Source of the DNA: Sphingobacteriaceae bacterium UBA6709
GTDB taxonomy: Bacteria > Bacteroidota > Bacteroidia > Sphingobacteriales > Sphingobacteriaceae
Reading direction: 5' to 3'
DNA: 48,741 nt
Assembly: GCA_002454425.1 (NCBI GenBank)
Contig: DKIV01000001.1
Span: forward strand, 1-48,741
Below are positions 17,471 to 25,753 of the stretch, in pieces. Every line of letters starts with the position of its first letter. Positions within the stretch are counted from its first letter, which is position 1. The notes beneath the pieces were generated by a model that saw nothing but the letters and a program-made list of their open reading frames with translations, was not told where the DNA came from and did no database searches. Made by a program: the position numbers and the translations under genes.

Positions 17471-18532
17471 CTAGCCCTGAGCGTTGTTTATAGATACTTG
17501 CTGAGCAACTTTTTCTGCAACCGATATGAAGGCATTGCTTACAATATCCTGCTCGTCAAGGATGATCGGATTTCCGCTGTCGCCCGCCTCGGAGATGCTC
17601 TGAACTAATGGGATCTCACCAAGAAAGGGAATATCGAATTGCGCGGCAATCCTTTTCCCTCCGTCTTTACCGAAAATATAGTATTTATTTTCCGGCAACT
17701 CCGCAGGACTGAAATAGGACATATTCTCTACCACACCCAATAACGGTACGTTTATAGAGTTCATCTTAAACATCGCCACACCCTTTTGCGTGTCTGCCAG
17801 TGCGACATTCTGCGGTGTAGTTACGATTACCGCACCTGCAAGCCTGTAAGTCTGACTCAACGTAATGTGAATATCCCCGGTACCGGGAGGAAGGTCAACA
17901 ACAAGATAATCTAATTCACCCCAGTCGGTATCATTAAAAAGTTGCTTCAATGCATTACTGGCCATTGGTCCCCGCCATGGCACAGGCTGCCCCGGATCGG
18001 TAAAAAAACCGATAGATAATATTTTCACACCATGCTTTTCGGGAGGAATAACTCTGGTCTTTCCCTGCTCGTCCTGACTCGCATAAGGCCGAACACCTTC
18101 AAGGCCGAACATTATTGGAATGGAAGGACCGTATATATCAGCGTCAATAAGTCCCACACGCGCTCCTTTCCGTGCTAAACCAATGGCAAGGTTAGCTGAA
18201 ACTGTTGACTTACCAACGCCGCCCTTTCCTGAGGCGACGACGATGATATTGGCTATATTCTTTAAGGGCTGATCACGTTGACTGGTAACTCTCGACGTCA
18301 TGTGGATGCTTACCTCTGCCTCTTTGCTTACGAAATGCAGGATCGCATTACGACAAGCATTTTCAATCATCCCTTTCATAGGGCAGGCCGGAGTAGTAAG
18401 GATTACGGAAAAACTAACCTTATTACCTTCTATCTTTATATCTTCAATCATGTTCAGCGTAACCAGATCTTTCTTTAGATCGGGCTCCTCAACATGTTTC
18501 AACGCTTCAAGAACTAACTCTTTTGTAATCAT
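17471..18532 (-). CDS. mrp: Mrp/ApbC family P-loop ATPase (Fe-S cluster carrier)
   Basis: A 353-residue Mrp/NBP35-type protein for Fe-S cluster delivery. An N-terminal MIP18/DUF59 domain (1-80, EEPDLKKDLVTLNMI and TPACPMKGMIENACR) precedes a ParA-like domain with the deviant Walker A VASGKGGVGKSTVSANLA near 101, DADIYGPSIP, and DLPPGTGDIHITLSQ. The C-terminal CxxC that bridges clusters in many homologues is not present where expected: after VVENMSYF the sequence reads SPAELPENKYYIFGKDGG. The DUF59 Cys is retained. A perfect -7 element lies upstream (18552-18559). Confidence 0.95.
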   Translation of the reverse strand: MITKELVLEALKHVEEPDLKKDLVTLNMIEDIKIEGNKVSFSVILTTPACPMKGMIENACRNAILHFVSKEAEVSIHMTSRVTSQRDQPLKNIANIIVVASGKGGVGKSTVSANLAIGLARKGARVGLIDADIYGPSIPIMFGLEGVRPYASQDEQGKTRVIPPEKHGVKILSIGFFTDPGQPVPWRGPMASNALKQLFNDTDWGELDYLVVDLPPGTGDIHITLSQTYRLAGAVIVTTPQNVALADTQKGVAMFKMNSINVPLLGVVENMSYFSPAELPENKYYIFGKDGGKRIAAQFDIPFLGEIPLVQSISEAGDSGNPIILDEQDIVSNAFISVAEKVAQQVSINNAQG

Positions 18533-18551
18533 TATTCAGCTAAATAGATTA

Positions 18552-18559
18552 CAAACTTA
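18552..18559 (-). promoter_or_regulatory. -7 promoter element for mrp
   Basis: TAAGTTTG on the minus strand matches TAnnTTTG exactly, 19 bases before the mrp ATG. A TTG about 16 bases further upstream is a possible weak -33 element. Confidence 0.5.
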
Positions 18560-18765
18560 GGAATTTTTGATGCGACAAGTCTCATGAGAACACCATAATA
18601 GAGCCAGATTCATCCTCCGTGAAAACAAAAGCTTCCACACAACCCATATAGAACCTTTTTCTAAATTTATGCAAACCTGAGTAATTGCTCCTTGTTTTTA
18701 CAGATATTTACAGCCAAGAGCTTGGAGGATTTAACCGGAAAGCTCCATATATTGGAATAATCAAC

Positions 18766-20892
18766 ATGCGTCTTTCTGCGAAACAGATAAAATACCTCAA
18801 AATAACAGGCATTATACTTGTTGCCATCGTTATCATACTCTCCATCCTTTCAATTATAGCTTACACGAAAAGAGAATCAATTTTACAAAAAGTCGTAAAA
18901 AAGGCGACCGAGAAAGCCGCCAGGGAGTATCACGTTAACCTTAAACTGGTTAATCCTCATTTTGAAGGACTAAACACTCTTGCGTTTAATGAAGTCTCTA
19001 TCGTCCCTGAAAACAGAGATAGCTTGTTACACCTCGAGGACCTTCATATAAAGGTAAAACTGATGCCTCTTTTACTGGGTGATATTAAGCTTAGCGGATT
19101 GAGGTTAAAAAAAGGGATGCTGCAATTGATAAAACGCGATAGCCTGAGCAATTATGATTTTCTTTTTACGCGTAAGAAAAATTCCAACGCAAAAAGCAAA
19201 GCGAACTATGCTCAATTAGCAAATCGTCTTCTCAATCAAATCTTATATAAGATCCCTGAGAATATGGATCTACATAATTTCAGCATCAGAATAACAAGAG
19301 ATACTAGTAATATAACATTCGACCTTCCCTCAGCCAAAATTACCGATGGCAAGCTCCAATCAACGATTCTTGTAAACGGCAATGAATCCATCTGGCATCT
19401 CGATGGTGTTGTTGAACCGTCAAATCAAAAGCTGGACTTCAAGCTCTATGCAGAGGGAAAGAAATTTGAACTTCCGGCATTAGAGAAGCGCTATGGATTG
19501 AAGCTTAATTTCGACACAGTATACACCAGCCTGAAAGAAACAAGAAAGAGCGGAAGTGAATTCCATATTCTGGGATCCTGGGCTGTCAGAAATCTCCTAA
19601 TAAACCATCCCAAGATTGCAGCAAATGACATTGTTGTACCCAGTGGATCCATTGATGCTGATTTACTGATGGGAGAAAACTATCTCGCTGTCGATAGTTC
19701 TTCAACTATACACCTGAAAAATATTGAAGCACATCCTTTCATCAAGGTTACCATGGGGCCTAAAAAGATCTATGAGTTAAAGCTCAATACCGACTATATC
19801 GACGCGCAACAATTGTTCGACGCCTTTCCTATCGGTCTGTTCGAAGCTCTGGATGGCATAAAGGTGGAAGGTAAGCTTAAATACAATTTTGACTTCGCCC
19901 TCGACACCAAACTCCCTGACAGTGTACGGCTAAATTCAAGTATTATTCCTCAAGGATTCAGGATTGTAAAATGGGGAAAAACTGATCTCTCAAAAATTAA
20001 TACAGCGTTCACGTACACCCCCTATGAATACGGAAAACCAATGCGGGACATTATTGTTGGTCCAGCTAATCCCGACTTCACACCGTACGACAATATCTCG
20101 TCAAATCTAAAGAATGCCGTATTAACCGCAGAGGATCCCTCGTTCTTCTCGCATCGCGGATTTGTAGAACGTTCAATACGTAAATCAATAGCAACCAATT
20201 TTAAGGAAAAAGCGTTTAAAAGAGGGGGCAGCACAATTTCCATGCAGCTGGTTAAGAATGTATTTCTGAACCGGCAGAAAACCCTTGCCAGAAAAGTTGA
20301 AGAAATGCTCATGGTGTGGATCATTGAAAACAATCACGTATCAGAAAAGCGCAGGATGTTTGAAGTGTATCTAAACCTGATTGAATGGGGCCGTAACGTA
20401 TATGGCATAGGAGAAGCGTCAAAGCACTATTTCGGTAAAACACCCGCTGAACTTACTATTGGCGAAAGCATCTATCTGGCAAGCATAGTTCCAAGACCCA
20501 AGTCTGCGCTGTATTTCTTTGAACCTGACGGCAGTCTGCGCACAAGCTTGCGCGGGTACTTTAAGCTCATTGGCAACTTGATGGCCTCTAAAGGGCTTAC
20601 CCCCCGCGATACCAACGCTTACGGATTCTATGGTGTCCGTCTTAAGGAAAGCCTGCGTCGTCAGATCGCGCCACCCGACACCACCTTACTTGATAGTCTG
20701 CTAAATGGCGATGATGACGATGCTTCGATGATTTTCAAGATAGATCCTCCTAAAGATACCATCCGCGTAAATGAGATTTCCCGTCTTAAAGTTTTGGCGG
20801 AAGACAGCACGTTGACCAGGTCAGAGAAAAGAAAAGCACGCCGCGAGCGCCGTAAACTTGAGCGAGAACAGAAAAAAGAAGACGATAACTGA
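18766..20892 (+). CDS. Membrane-anchored GT51 peptidoglycan glycosyltransferase with large extra N-terminal domain
   Basis: A 708-residue protein with one N-terminal membrane helix (ITGIILVAIVIILSILSIIAY), then about 400 residues resembling AsmA-like or lipid-transfer-type repeats (FNEVSIVPENRDSLLHLEDLHIKVKL, LGDIKLSGLRLKKG). A GT51 transglycosylase domain lies at about 450-620: AVLTAEDPSFFSHRGF with the catalytic Glu, RGGSTISMQLVKN, RRMFEVYLNLIEWG and YGIGEASKHYFGK. No transpeptidase domain follows; the tail is short and very basic. It should polymerise lipid II glycan strands in the periplasm. Start taken at MRLSAKQIKYL before the helix. Confidence 0.85.
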   Translation: MRLSAKQIKYLKITGIILVAIVIILSILSIIAYTKRESILQKVVKKATEKAAREYHVNLKLVNPHFEGLNTLAFNEVSIVPENRDSLLHLEDLHIKVKLMPLLLGDIKLSGLRLKKGMLQLIKRDSLSNYDFLFTRKKNSNAKSKANYAQLANRLLNQILYKIPENMDLHNFSIRITRDTSNITFDLPSAKITDGKLQSTILVNGNESIWHLDGVVEPSNQKLDFKLYAEGKKFELPALEKRYGLKLNFDTVYTSLKETRKSGSEFHILGSWAVRNLLINHPKIAANDIVVPSGSIDADLLMGENYLAVDSSSTIHLKNIEAHPFIKVTMGPKKIYELKLNTDYIDAQQLFDAFPIGLFEALDGIKVEGKLKYNFDFALDTKLPDSVRLNSSIIPQGFRIVKWGKTDLSKINTAFTYTPYEYGKPMRDIIVGPANPDFTPYDNISSNLKNAVLTAEDPSFFSHRGFVERSIRKSIATNFKEKAFKRGGSTISMQLVKNVFLNRQKTLARKVEEMLMVWIIENNHVSEKRRMFEVYLNLIEWGRNVYGIGEASKHYFGKTPAELTIGESIYLASIVPRPKSALYFFEPDGSLRTSLRGYFKLIGNLMASKGLTPRDTNAYGFYGVRLKESLRRQIAPPDTTLLDSLLNGDDDDASMIFKIDPPKDTIRVNEISRLKVLAEDSTLTRSEKRKARRERRKLEREQKKEDDN

Positions 20893-21001
20893 TGCTAGCC
20901 GGAAGTTTGAAAATGCCCTGAATTCCAGTACAGCTTGACGAACAGCATATTCACTCATTACATAGATGATTATGCTCATTTCAAAGAATAGCTATTTTTG
21001 G

Positions 21002-21009
21002 TAACTTTG
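21002..21009 (+). promoter_or_regulatory. -7 promoter element for hpt
   Basis: TAACTTTG matches TAnnTTTG exactly, about 42 bases before the hpt ATG. A second perfect match, TATTTTTG, lies at 20993-21000; either or both could be used. Confidence 0.5.
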
Positions 21010-21051
21010 CAGCCTGCTGACACAATAAACGCTCAGCATAATCTGATTTAA

Positions 21052-21594
21052 ATGAAGGTCCAAATAGACGATAAGGAGTTCACTTGCTTTCTCAAGCACG
21101 AGAAGATTATAGACAGATGCCGTGAATTAGGGCAACAAATGAACGAAGACTTGAAAAACAGCACGCCTATATTTATAGGAGTACTCAATGGAAGTTTCCT
21201 GTTCCTCGCTGATCTCATGAAAGAGGTGAGCATCCCCGCGGAAATAAGTTTTATTAAAGTTTCTTCGTACAGTGGGCAGACTTCTTCTTCAGGCGTGGTG
21301 AAGTCTGTCATGGGATTAAATGATAGCATCAAAGGAAGAGATGTCGTTATTGTTGAGGACATCATTGATACCGGCATTACACTCACATTCCTTATTGAAG
21401 AAGTTAAAAAGATGCAACCAGCATCCATCCGCATATGTTCCCTGTTGTTCAAACCGGATGCGCTGAAAAGAGATATCGGAAAAGTTGACTATGTAGGCTT
21501 TGAAATCCCTAACGAATTCGTTGTCGGATACGGCCTCGATTATAAGGAACTCGGGCGTAATCTTAAAGACATTTACCGTTTTATAGCAGAGTAA
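21052..21594 (+). CDS. hpt: Hypoxanthine phosphoribosyltransferase
   Basis: Purine-salvage enzyme converting hypoxanthine (and guanine) plus PRPP to nucleotide; 180 residues, cytoplasmic. It has the PRPP-binding motif VVIVEDIIDTGITLTFL near residue 103, the upstream VLNGSFLFLADLM loop, and YVGFEIPNEFVVGYGLDY in the purine-binding C terminus. It is followed 55 bases later by psd on the same strand. ATG start. Confidence 0.95.
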   Translation: MKVQIDDKEFTCFLKHEKIIDRCRELGQQMNEDLKNSTPIFIGVLNGSFLFLADLMKEVSIPAEISFIKVSSYSGQTSSSGVVKSVMGLNDSIKGRDVVIVEDIIDTGITLTFLIEEVKKMQPASIRICSLLFKPDALKRDIGKVDYVGFEIPNEFVVGYGLDYKELGRNLKDIYRFIAE

Positions 21595-21649
21595 GCTTGG
21601 GGCAGCATGCTTTGTTAAAAATACACTTTAGACAGACAATTATCAAAAG

Positions 21650-22312
21650 ATGACTATACACAAAGAAGGATATACGTCCTTAGCTATTACCATTTTATTT
21701 GTATTTATAGTTAATGCCTTGGTGCATTATTACCTTCCCGGACATCCATATCTTACATGGTTTGTGTATGCCGCTACGTTCATCCTTTTCCTCATCGTTC
21801 TGCAATTCTTCCGTAATCCCAGCATTGGCATTAACGCGAATGAAGAGCATGTTATTTGTCCAGCCGACGGTAAGGTTGTGGTTATTGAGGAAACTGAAGA
21901 AGTGGAGTACTTCCGCGACAGGCGTATTCAGGTTTCAGTGTTCATGTCACCTTTCAATGTACACGTTAACCGTAACCCAATATCGGGTATAGTTCAATAT
22001 TTTAAATATCACCCTGGAAAATATCTTGTGGCCTGGGATCCCAAATCATCTACCGACAACGAAAGAACAACTGTTGTGGTAGAGAACAACGCGGGAATTT
22101 CTGTATTATTCCGCCAGATCGCGGGTGCCCTTGCCCGCCGTATTGTGTGGTATGTTAAGGAAGGCGACAATGTAGAGCAAGGCAAGGAATTTGGATTTAT
22201 TAAATTCGGATCACGAGTAGACATCTTCCTCCCTTTAGGTACAGAGGTAAATGTAAAACTGGGCGATAAAGTCTCCGGAGGCAAAACGGTGATTGCAACC
22301 CTTAAGAAATAA
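21650..22312 (+). CDS. psd: Phosphatidylserine decarboxylase proenzyme
   Basis: Makes phosphatidylethanolamine from phosphatidylserine; 220 residues, the short type II-like family with no separate large domain. N-terminal hydrophobic helices (ITILFVFIVNALVHYYLPG and an adjacent one) anchor it in the inner membrane. Central landmarks are CPADGKVVVIEE and FMSPFNVHVNRNPISG. Near the C terminus KFGSRVDIFLP carries the Gly-Ser bond where autocleavage creates the pyruvoyl group. A hairpin at 22320-22365 follows the stop codon. Confidence 0.94.
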   Translation: MTIHKEGYTSLAITILFVFIVNALVHYYLPGHPYLTWFVYAATFILFLIVLQFFRNPSIGINANEEHVICPADGKVVVIEETEEVEYFRDRRIQVSVFMSPFNVHVNRNPISGIVQYFKYHPGKYLVAWDPKSSTDNERTTVVVENNAGISVLFRQIAGALARRIVWYVKEGDNVEQGKEFGFIKFGSRVDIFLPLGTEVNVKLGDKVSGGKTVIATLKK

Positions 22313-22319
22313 TCTCAGG

Positions 22320-22365
22320 GCCGTTCTTCTTATAAAGCAATCACATGGCTTTCAGGAAGAACGGC
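22320..22365. terminator. Hairpin between convergent psd and radA
   Basis: A perfect 10-bp stem (GCCGTTCTTC at 22320-22329 with GAAGAACGGC at 22356-22365). A smaller inner stem AAAGC/GCTTT (22334-22338, 22348-22352) extends the structure. The T-run after it is weak, so it may be a bidirectional or inefficient terminator. Confidence 0.5.
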
Positions 22366-22431
22366 TTTACCATATAGTGGTTACTACCCTCCGGCCTGAC
22401 AACAGGTAGACGACAATGGGCATGGGCATCG

Positions 22432-23814
22432 CTACCCAAAAATAGCATGAAAAACTTCTTCTATTTTTGAAACTGGTACCACGTCTATATCAAAACGTGA
22501 AAGATCCATACTCTTCTGATTATATTTCGACACATAGATTTGTGAAAAACCTAATCGTTGCGCCTCCGCGATGCGCTGCTCAATACGATTAACTGCCCGA
22601 ATCTCTCCAGATAAACCTACTTCGGCTGCAAAGCAAATCTTTGATGACACCGCAATCTCCTCATGCGACGAAATAACCGCCACCACAATACCAAGATCTG
22701 CCGCAGGATCCTCTGCCCGCAAGCCGCCGGCAATATTTAGAAAGACATCTTTTACGCTAATCCTGAAGCCACAACGTTTCTCCAGCACCGCCAGCAACAT
22801 ATTCATTCTGCGCGTGTCAAAACCGGTAGCTGAACGTTGCGGAGTACCATACGCTGACGGACTTACCAGGGCCTGAGTCTCTATCAACATCGGTCTCATA
22901 CCTTCCAACATTGCTGATATGGTAATACCGGTCAGCTCCTCATCCCGCTGCGACAATAATATTTCAGATGGATTGGACACTTCCCGTAAACCGCTGCCCT
23001 GCATTTCATAAATCCCGAGCTCCGACGAGGCTCCAAATCTGTTCTTTACCGACCGCAGTATACGGTACATGTGGTGCCGGTCTCCTTCGAACTGCAAAAC
23101 TGTATCTACCATATGTTCTAAAATCTTCGGCCCCGCAATAGAACCGTCTTTGGTGATATGGCCTATGAGAAATACAGGTGTCGCGCTTTCTTTTGCAAAC
23201 CGCATCAGCTCGGCAGTACATTCCCGCACCTGCGACACGCTCCCCGGAGCGGAATCAACAAAGGACGAACTAAGGGTCTGTATAGAATCGATAACTAGAA
23301 GCTGCGGATGAAGAGCTTCTACCTGCTTAAATATATTTTGAGTAGAGGTCTCCGTGAGTATGTATACGTTACTTTGTATTTCTCCATTAAATGCCGCAGG
23401 CTTCAGTCGCTCCGCCCGCATCTTTATCTGCTGCTCACTCTCTTCTCCGGATACGTAAAGAACTTTCAGGCTGCCCATACCCATGGTAAGCTGCAGCATA
23501 AGTGTTGATTTCCCTATGCCGGGTTCTCCTCCGATCAATACCAACGACCCTGGAACAATACCGCCCCCCAGCACTCTGTTAAACTCGCTATCCGGGGTGA
23601 CAAATCTGCTTTCTTCCTGATATTCTATTGCCTGAATGGGTGAAGGCCTGGATGGACCATTAGCCGCTTTCCAATTCGCTGACGAATTCTCCCCCTTACT
23701 GACAACCTCCTCGACAAAGGTGTTCCATTGATTACATGCCGGACATTTCCCTAACCACTTCGGGGATTCGTAGCCACAGCTCTGGCAGAAGTATGCTGAT
23801 TTCGTCTTAGCCAA
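22432..23814 (-). CDS. radA: DNA repair protein RadA/Sms
   Basis: RecA-like ATPase assisting branch migration in recombinational repair; 460 residues. The N-terminal zinc finger is CQSCGY with CPACNQW (residues 9-30). The RecA core has Walker A GGEPGIGKSTLML near 93 and the RadA-specific KNRFGASSELGIYEM near 255. A C-terminal Lon-like domain contains SAYGTPQRSATGFDTRR and GLRAEDPAADLGIV. The start is a TTG (reading TTG GCT AAG): it gives the conserved N terminus MAKTKSAYFCQSCGY, and no ATG is available before the zinc finger. Confidence 0.96.
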   Translation of the reverse strand: MAKTKSAYFCQSCGYESPKWLGKCPACNQWNTFVEEVVSKGENSSANWKAANGPSRPSPIQAIEYQEESRFVTPDSEFNRVLGGGIVPGSLVLIGGEPGIGKSTLMLQLTMGMGSLKVLYVSGEESEQQIKMRAERLKPAAFNGEIQSNVYILTETSTQNIFKQVEALHPQLLVIDSIQTLSSSFVDSAPGSVSQVRECTAELMRFAKESATPVFLIGHITKDGSIAGPKILEHMVDTVLQFEGDRHHMYRILRSVKNRFGASSELGIYEMQGSGLREVSNPSEILLSQRDEELTGITISAMLEGMRPMLIETQALVSPSAYGTPQRSATGFDTRRMNMLLAVLEKRCGFRISVKDVFLNIAGGLRAEDPAADLGIVVAVISSHEEIAVSSKICFAAEVGLSGEIRAVNRIEQRIAEAQRLGFSQIYVSKYNQKSMDLSRFDIDVVPVSKIEEVFHAIFG

Positions 23815-23873
23815 TTTTTTTATATTAATAGTGCATCACAAATATACATGGTTTATTCGTTAGGATGCGTGAC

Positions 23874-24371
23874 CTACGATGACACTACAAGATTCCTCCG
23901 AAGGACATAATCATTCATGAAATAGCCATAAAAAGGAATATCTTCCTCTCTGTCAATAATGTAGCCATACCTTAGATAAAAATCTTTGGCAGGGTTAAAC
24001 CTGTTTACATTCAACTCCATAACCTCAGCGCCTGCAGCCATTGCCAACTCCTCAGCCTTGGCAATCAACATCCGTCCCAAGCCCTTTCCCTGCACTTGCG
24101 GGTGGAGGTATAACTTGTGTAACTTATAAATCCCGGAATTTGCTCCGAGCGACGAGAAGGATGCAAACCCACAATCGTGTCCTCCGTCTGTACAAATAAT
24201 AAAGACAGCCCCCTCCTCAAGCTGTTGCCCCAAAGCCTGTTCGTTATAAATTGTCGCCAGCATAAAACGAATCTGATCCTCAGAAAGAATCGGGCCGTAA
24301 GTAGGCCACCAAATTTCGTTAGCCAGCCTTTTAATGACTGGAATATCCTCCTTTGTAGCAACTCTAATCAT
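23874..24371 (-). CDS. GNAT family N-acetyltransferase
   Basis: A 165-residue single-domain acetyltransferase. It has the GNAT acetyl-CoA motif VQGKGLGRMLIAKAEELA near residue 103, preceded by LHKLYLHP, and the C-terminal LNVNRFNPAKDFYLRYGYIIDREED. Substrate unknown. The ATG at 24371 (MIRVATKEDIPVIKRLA) is preferred over an in-frame TTG two codons upstream. It is 31 bases downstream of the thiamine-pyrophosphokinase-like gene and may be the last gene of that transcript, without obvious functional connection. Confidence 0.88.
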   Translation of the reverse strand: MIRVATKEDIPVIKRLANEIWWPTYGPILSEDQIRFMLATIYNEQALGQQLEEGAVFIICTDGGHDCGFASFSSLGANSGIYKLHKLYLHPQVQGKGLGRMLIAKAEELAMAAGAEVMELNVNRFNPAKDFYLRYGYIIDREEDIPFYGYFMNDYVLRRNLVVSS

Positions 24372-24402
24372 TTGCAAAAAATCTGTGTACTAATATGGTC
24401 GT

Positions 24403-24972
24403 CTAATACTCTTCAGCGAGAAAAACAAATGGTTGCTCAAAACGAATGCTATAAAAGCCATCTTTAAGCGTTCGAAAAACTCCCTGCTCTTCCTTAGTTA
24501 AGCCTTGAGTGCTCAGTCCCTGCACTGTCGAAAGTATCTCAATACGCTCTCCCGCAGGCTTCCATTTACTAAATCCGGATTTCACCGGAAATACCTTATA
24601 ATGTGGCGTGATAATCACCAAATTGATTTTATCAGCAAACAGCGCGTAGTTCCGAAGGCTAAAGGTATAATCAAGAATGTTCACTGCCGGATATTGTTCC
24701 CCGCATAAAAACTTCAGGGCATCCTCAAGAGGCCGCTCTCCAACCTGCAATTGTTTAGTTCCCGGCTGTAGCACCCTCGACCTGCCGGATTGATTTAGAT
24801 ACAGATCGATTTTTATTCCCAAAGAGTCAACATGCTCATACTCGCTTTCATTAACGATAACCGTCGGACTCCATTCCAACAGCTGCCCCAGTTGCTCATG
24901 CCGGTAGCCCTCCATATCCATGATGAGCAAGGCGGGCTCCTGCTTTTCTCTTACAATGTGATGTGATGACAT
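24403..24972 (-). CDS. Thiamine-pyrophosphokinase-like protein, probably catalytically impaired
   Basis: A 189-residue protein beginning MSSHHIVREKQEPALLI, which I recognise from memory as the start of Bacteroidetes thiamine pyrophosphokinases. The overall layout fits that family (HEQLGQLLEWSPTVIV, LGIKIDLYL, ERPLEDALKFL, HYKVFPVKSGFSKW), and it is next to thiE in a TPP-riboswitch locus. However, positions where the family carries GDFDS, the DQDxTDxxKAL region and xxDHxxxN read YLNQSGRS, KQLQVGERPLEDAL and LDYTFSLRN. Catalytic activity is therefore doubtful; it could be a regulatory or binding relative, or a decaying gene whose frame is still intact. An ATG 5 codons upstream is an alternative start. 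Confidence 0.6.
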   Translation of the reverse strand: MSSHHIVREKQEPALLIMDMEGYRHEQLGQLLEWSPTVIVNESEYEHVDSLGIKIDLYLNQSGRSRVLQPGTKQLQVGERPLEDALKFLCGEQYPAVNILDYTFSLRNYALFADKINLVIITPHYKVFPVKSGFSKWKPAGERIEILSTVQGLSTQGLTKEEQGVFRTLKDGFYSIRFEQPFVFLAEEY

Positions 24973-25070
24973 AGGTTTCTTAATCATTTATCAGGGAGAG
25001 TTCCTCAATCCTTAAAAGTAAAGATACTCAACCCTGACAATGTTTTATAAAAAACACGTCACCACCGTGC

Positions 25071-25706
25071 TTAATAAACCAATCGATGAAATTCCCGGTA
25101 TGCCAGGGACGCGTCCGCTGCCATATTGATAGCTGACGAGACAGCTATACCTGCTATGCCTATCGCCATCAAAGCTTCAACATCATGAGGTTTTATGCCG
25201 CCCACTGCAATCAATGGAATACCAATTCCGGCATTATTCATGGCATCTATGCGTTGTTCATAACCGCTAAGACCCAGTACAGGAAGACCGGTGATCTTAG
25301 TATACGTAATATCATAAGGGCCACAGCCCAGATAATCAGCAACGCCAAACTCCGCTATTCTAAAGATATCCTCGATAGAATGAGAAGAAGCCCCGAGAAT
25401 CTTGTCATCGCCGATAGTAGCTCTAATCGCTTGCAGATCCGCATGCATATCTTCAATGTGCACGCCTTGAATATCTGCTTTATCTAAAAGATGATAATGA
25501 TCGGTAATTAATAAGGTTGTTCCCCAGTCATCACAAATAGAAGCAATTTGAGAAGCCTCCTCAATCAACTGCTCGTCCGACTTAGAAAAACAACGATACT
25601 GAATCCATTTGGCTCCTTCCTGACAGGCTGTAAGCACCTGATCCACATGACTGCGATCCGGAAGGTCTTGTGTTAAATAGTGAAATTTTGAAATATGCTT
25701 CTTCAA
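25071..25706 (-). CDS. thiE: Thiamine phosphate synthase ThiE
   Basis: Joins HMP-pyrophosphate and thiazole phosphate to thiamine phosphate; TIM barrel, about 211 residues with the start used here. Recognisable motifs: WIQYRCFSKSDEQ, LLITDHYHLLDKADIQGVHIED, LGASSHS, the phosphate-binding DYLGCGPYDITYTK, and IPLIAVGGI. The open frame extends upstream to an ATG at 25790, but that extension runs through a terminator-like hairpin and into the phosphatase gene. I propose the TTG at 25706, giving LKKHISKFHYLTQDLPD, which fits the family N terminus. No other thiamine biosynthesis gene (thiC, thiG, thiD) is in the window. Confidence 0.9.
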   Translation of the reverse strand: MKKHISKFHYLTQDLPDRSHVDQVLTACQEGAKWIQYRCFSKSDEQLIEEASQIASICDDWGTTLLITDHYHLLDKADIQGVHIEDMHADLQAIRATIGDDKILGASSHSIEDIFRIAEFGVADYLGCGPYDITYTKITGLPVLGLSGYEQRIDAMNNAGIGIPLIAVGGIKPHDVEALMAIGIAGIAVSSAINMAADASLAYREFHRLVY

Positions 25707-25722
25707 CAGAAATAAGTATAGA

Positions 25723-25740
25723 GCGGGGGAATCCCCCCGC
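25723..25740 (-). terminator. GC-rich hairpin after the phosphatase gene
   Basis: A perfect 7-bp GCGGGGG/CCCCCGC stem with a 4-base loop lies between the phosphatase stop (25754) and the proposed thiE start. On the minus strand it is followed by the T-rich TCTATACTTATTTCTG. It could terminate or attenuate the receptor-phosphatase transcript before thiE. Confidence 0.55.
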
Positions 25741-25753
25741 TGGTAGACAAATA

